NCBI GenBank assembly: GCA_019752635.1
Contig: JAIELX010000017.1
Span: forward strand, 1 to 35,605
Length of the DNA: 35,605 nt
Direction of reading: 5' to 3'
Source of the DNA: Candidatus Obscuribacterales bacterium
GTDB lineage: Bacteria; Cyanobacteriota; Vampirovibrionia; Obscuribacterales; Obscuribacteraceae
Shown here: positions 32,763 through 35,605 of the stretch, one piece after another
How the letters are laid out: each line of letters starts with the position of its first letter
Position numbering within the stretch: the first letter of the stretch is position 1
Made by a program: the position numbers and the translations under genes
Notes under the pieces: model-generated
The model's database searches: none
The model's input: the letters and a program-made list of their open reading frames with translations, nothing else
What the model was told of the DNA's origin: nothing

Positions 32763-35605
32763 TTATGGAAGTGCCTTATACTTGCTGCGAAGTCCGGATA
32801 ACTTTGAATCCATTAAGTTGTCGATTTGCTCGGGTTTCATGTCTTTGATTTGCTCCGGCTTAAATCCCATTTTCTGTAATGCGGACTGCTGATACTGTTC
32901 AACCGGTGAGAGACGAACAGGGCGGTCTACTCCAGTAAATACGGATGCCCCCGCCCGGTCACGAGCGCTGGGAAGAGGCATTCCGGACGGGCCCTCGCCC
33001 CCGGTGAAAGTGATTAAGGGCTCCTTGCCGCCAGGGCGGTGAGAGTCCAATATCTTCTTATCGATGCCCTGAGCTATTTCGAAGGGTGACTGCGGCTCAA
33101 CTAGGTTACCGGAAACGGGATCTGGCACCGGAGCCGGTCGGTCCTTCGAGAGTTTTGAGTAGTCCCAACCCATATGCTCAGGATGCTGAGCTTTAAATGG
33201 TCCGCGGTTGAGCTCCTTGTACACCTGATCTCTAACCGCCGATGGCAGTTCTTCGCCATGGAGTCCCTTTATATCAAAAAGATCGTGATCGCCGGTGAAC
33301 GGTTTACCGGTCTTCGCATCATGGACGATACCATCTTTCACGAAGATCTGATTTTCACCGGGCTTGAGATGCCCCTTACCTTTCGTCAAGTCTGCAACGT
33401 GTTCGGCCTGATCGTGATATTCGGACAACCGCTGCTCATAGCGCTTGTACACAGGTGAATCTTTGGGAACCCCCAAAGGCTCCTTCGGTTTGAAGTAGCC
33501 TACCTTACCGGCGCTTCCCTCCGGTGCGCCCAGCGCTATGTCCTCTGGCGTAATAGTTTTCATCTTGACGTACTGGGGTTTGGGAACGGCCTGTCCGCTT
33601 TCAAGCAAAGCCTTTGCTTCCGGATTGGTAGGACGAACTTGAATCTTCACTCCGTATTTGTCGGCAACAACTTGCGCATGTTTGATGTTTTGCTCAGGCA
33701 TCCCTGCCATTGCTTTGTTCATTTCCTGTTTAGTCAGGTTAAGTTGTTCATAATTGGGGTCTTTTGGCTCGATTGGCCGTGAAACCATTGGTTCCTGTGC
33801 AACCTTGCGGCCTGGCTCCGGCGAAACTTTACTGCCCGGTTCCGGTGTCTTACGACTGCCAGCGGCCAGCGCGTCGTCCGCCTTCGAAATTGGGGTTGCC
33901 GCTTTGGCAGCGTCATCCGCCATCCCGCTTCCGGCCTTGGCACTTGCCTCTGTGACCTCACCGGCAGTGCGCGCACCCGACTTGGTGATCGTAGTTTCCA
34001 GGGCGTCCTTACCGCCCGTTTTCGCAATGCTTACTTTAGCGGCATCGTCAACAAATCCGGCGCCAGTCTTAGCTGCGGCTTCGGCGCTCTCCTTGCCTAG
34101 ACCCGTTCCTATAATCTCCAGTACCTTGCCTTTTCCAGCCTGCGCTAGTCCCGCAAGACCATGAACGGTATCAATGGTACCAACAAGCTCAGTTGCACCC
34201 ATCAATCCATCCTTGAGACGATCAACCGCCGGGCGATTTGGATCGGTTGCGTCTACGAGTTTTTGTCCGCCCGGCAGAACCTTAATTACCTTGTTAACAT
34301 CTTGCAAATCGTTGACTGTGTCTTTCAACGTATCGCCAATTATCTGAGGATTCCGTGCGACTTCCTTAACGGTGTCGACTGCATCCTTCACTGTCCCGGA
34401 AACAGCATCGGAAACTTGTTGCGCAGAGCCTTTAATCGTTTCGGTGATAATTTCCGGATGCTTAACGACGTCTGTTACTGCATCCTTTACTTGAGCCGCA
34501 GCCTCAGCGGTCTTCTCAGCCGCTTTCTGTCCCAGTTCCGTTAATTGGTCTCTGGCGTTTGAGAGCGTTTGCGTGATAAGAGAGGGATCTTTTCGAACAT
34601 CGTTGATAGCATCTTTGACGGCATTGTAACCGGAAGCAGCAGTTTCAGTCACAGCGGTGCCGATTTCTTTGGCGTCTTTTACAACACCGGCACCAAAGTC
34701 TCTGGTTTGTTGAACAACACTACTGACAAATCCTTCAGGTGGCTGTATGTTCAACCGAGAATTAACAGCCTTTTCCATCTGTTCCAGATTGCCAGTCGGA
34801 ACGCCATCCTTTATGTTTGCAGCCTTCTTCAGACTGGACAGCAAATGGTACGCGTCCTCAGCCTCCAGACTCGTAACTTTGGCCACGAGCTCCTTGTACT
34901 TCTGGCGCCGCTCCTGCTCTTGTTCGGGTGTAAGTTTTTGATCGGCCGCTGATGGTGACTCCTTCCCTTCTCCCTCCTTGGCACCTTTCGCCTGCTCCGG
35001 TTCCAGCGAGGAAAGATCCCCCTTGCCAGGAGTCTGTCCTTCAGCCTTCACGTCTTCCTTGGTTGAAGCGCCGGTCGGTTCGCCTTCCGGTGGTGCTTTG
35101 GCTTCTCCTTCCGGCGGCGGCACTAAGACTGCCTCTTCCGGCGCTGTTTTTGATTGCCCTTGAGGCGGCAGCTCCGCTTCAGCTTCGTCTTCGCTCTCAG
35201 GTGGCAGCCCTTCTTCCCCTTTCGGCGGTAGCTCAGTTTCACTTTGCGGTGGCAATCCTTCTTCCGCTGGCAGCTCAGTTTCACCTTGTGGTGGCAATCC
35301 TTCTTCTGCTGGCAGCTCAGTTTCACCTTGTGGTGGCAATCCTTCTTCCGCTGGCAGCTCAGTTTCGCCTTGTGGTGGCAGCCCTTCTTCCGCTGGCAGC
35401 TCAGTTTCACCTTGTGGTGGCAATCCTTCTTCAGCTTCTTCTTCGCCATCCGGTGGCAGTTCCGGGTCGGGCTCTTCCTCCTCTGGAGGCAGCTCCTCTT
35501 CCGATTCTTCGTCGCCCTCCGGTGGCAATTCTGCGCCGGACTCTTCCTCCTCTGGAGGCAGCTCCTCTTCCGATTCTTCTTCGCCCTCCGGTGGCAATTC
35601 TGCGC
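32763..35605 (-). CDS. Giant Glu/Pro-repeat protein with toxin-like C-terminus (5' end outside window)
   Basis: At least 947 residues; the open frame runs off the right edge, and the apparent start at 35597 is a TTG inside a repeat, so the true N-terminus is missing. The visible part begins with acidic Glu/Pro repeats, then about 300 residues of amphipathic, LEA/apolipoprotein-like helix repeats (KDAVTDVVKHPEIITETIKG) and an Ala-rich linker. The C-terminal 300 residues form a distinct domain. It contains IQVRPTNPEAKALLESG, YVKMKT, GKVGYFKP, KPFTGDHDLFDI and QHPEHMGWDY. The R..NP..A...G, K-x-K, D-x-D and H order recalls edema-factor/ExoY nucleotidyl cyclase toxins. A polymorphic-toxin-like or surface protein is the best guess. 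Confidence 0.7.
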   Translation of the reverse strand, partial: AELPPEGEEESEEELPPEEEESGAELPPEGDEESEEELPPEEEEPDPELPPDGEEEAEEGLPPQGETELPAEEGLPPQGETELPAEEGLPPQGETELPAEEGLPPQGETELPAEEGLPPQSETELPPKGEEGLPPESEDEAEAELPPQGQSKTAPEEAVLVPPPEGEAKAPPEGEPTGASTKEDVKAEGQTPGKGDLSSLEPEQAKGAKEGEGKESPSAADQKLTPEQEQERRQKYKELVAKVTSLEAEDAYHLLSSLKKAANIKDGVPTGNLEQMEKAVNSRLNIQPPEGFVSSVVQQTRDFGAGVVKDAKEIGTAVTETAASGYNAVKDAINDVRKDPSLITQTLSNARDQLTELGQKAAEKTAEAAAQVKDAVTDVVKHPEIITETIKGSAQQVSDAVSGTVKDAVDTVKEVARNPQIIGDTLKDTVNDLQDVNKVIKVLPGGQKLVDATDPNRPAVDRLKDGLMGATELVGTIDTVHGLAGLAQAGKGKVLEIIGTGLGKESAEAAAKTGAGFVDDAAKVSIAKTGGKDALETTITKSGARTAGEVTEASAKAGSGMADDAAKAATPISKADDALAAGSRKTPEPGSKVSPEPGRKVAQEPMVSRPIEPKDPNYEQLNLTKQEMNKAMAGMPEQNIKHAQVVADKYGVKIQVRPTNPEAKALLESGQAVPKPQYVKMKTITPEDIALGAPEGSAGKVGYFKPKEPLGVPKDSPVYKRYEQRLSEYHDQAEHVADLTKGKGHLKPGENQIFVKDGIVHDAKTGKPFTGDHDLFDIKGLHGEELPSAVRDQVYKELNRGPFKAQHPEHMGWDYSKLSKDRPAPVPDPVSGNLVEPQSPFEIAQGIDKKILDSHRPGGKEPLITFTGGEGPSGMPLPSARDRAGASVFTGVDRPVRLSPVEQYQQSALQKMGFKPEQIKDMKPEQIDNLMDSKLSGLRSKYKALP
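35248..35430. repeat. 42-bp in-frame tandem repeat (14-residue unit)
   Basis: Four near-identical 42-base units (35248, 35290, 35332, 35374) and a partial fifth from 35416 encode EGLPPQGETELPAE per unit inside the giant gene. Units differ only at a few third positions. A diverged copy extends leftward to about 35200. Confidence 0.9.
35457..35605. repeat. 69-bp in-frame tandem repeat (23-residue unit), truncated at edge
   Basis: Two 69-base units (35457-35525, 35526-35594) encode acidic Glu/Pro units that begin PPEG[E/D]EESEEELPPEEEE. The sequence past 35594 repeats the end of a further unit, so the array continues beyond the window. Confidence 0.85.

Noticed and set aside
34161..34952. Two plus-strand frames of 127 residues each
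   Set aside because: Both lie antisense inside the helical part of the giant gene, lack family features and have no ribosome binding sites; they are shadows of the codon bias there.
35248..35430. Regular 42-bp direct repeats as a CRISPR array
   Set aside because: Units are contiguous with no spacers and encode a clean 14-residue protein repeat.
35123..35449. Open frame opposite in frame to the repeat region, with Lys/Cys/His repeats
   Set aside because: It is a shadow of the tandem repeats in the giant gene; the repeat units are multiples of three, so every frame stays open and repetitive.
35595..35597. Gene start of the giant protein at 35597
   Set aside because: The codon is TTG inside a repeat where the equivalent codon in the next unit encodes leucine; the frame continues off the edge.

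Overview
The window looks like a bacterial chromosome segment with mixed base composition (near 50% GC by eye). I see no insertion sequence, phage gene, tRNA, rRNA or CRISPR array. Secreted and heme proteins, oxygen- and anoxia-linked genes (Hcp, hydrogenase maturation, heme-globin sensor) and a bifunctional-nuclease protein suggest a free-living facultative bacterium with an outer membrane or complex envelope. A cyanobacterium-related non-photosynthetic lineage such as Obscuribacterales is only a guess; nothing here fixes the taxon.

Left part (1-5800): a detoxification locus. arsA and arsD (minus strand) lie beside an ArsR-family repressor, which is divergent from a plus-strand sulfide/persulfide operon: membrane rhodanese, TauE/SafE exporter and persulfide dioxygenase-rhodanese fusion. 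A palindrome sits between the repressor and the sulfur operon.

5900-11600: mostly single genes. These are a PolX-N-like HhH protein, an orphan RsbT-type switch kinase, a bifunctional nuclease, a TPR protein, a nitronate-monooxygenase-type flavoprotein and an EF-hand protein directly behind a textbook terminator.

11600-19460: anaerobic metabolism. hcp is paired with a small c-type cytochrome. Two small genes follow, then a compact hypF-hypC-hypD-hypE operon with no hydrogenase, hypA or hypB in view.

19670-26050: a signalling locus. An unknown gene precedes a globin-coupled RsbR, RsbS, RsbT, RsbX, and a histidine kinase whose N-terminus resembles the RsbT-binding domain of RsbU. This is a stressosome whose output appears to be a two-component kinase instead of the usual PP2C phosphatase. 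An exported TPR-caspase-like protease follows on the same strand.

26200-35605: a minus-strand series of envelope and unknown genes. It holds a YtxH protein, a LolA-like exported protein with an elaborate leader (nonapeptide ORF, large hairpin, terminator), and two proteins sharing a C-terminal W-rich module. It also holds an exported unknown, a conserved unknown and, at the right edge, a very large 5'-truncated protein. That protein has Glu/Pro repeats, a helical middle and a C-terminal domain that may be an edema-factor/ExoY-like toxin domain. This last cluster and the stressosome locus are the most interesting parts.
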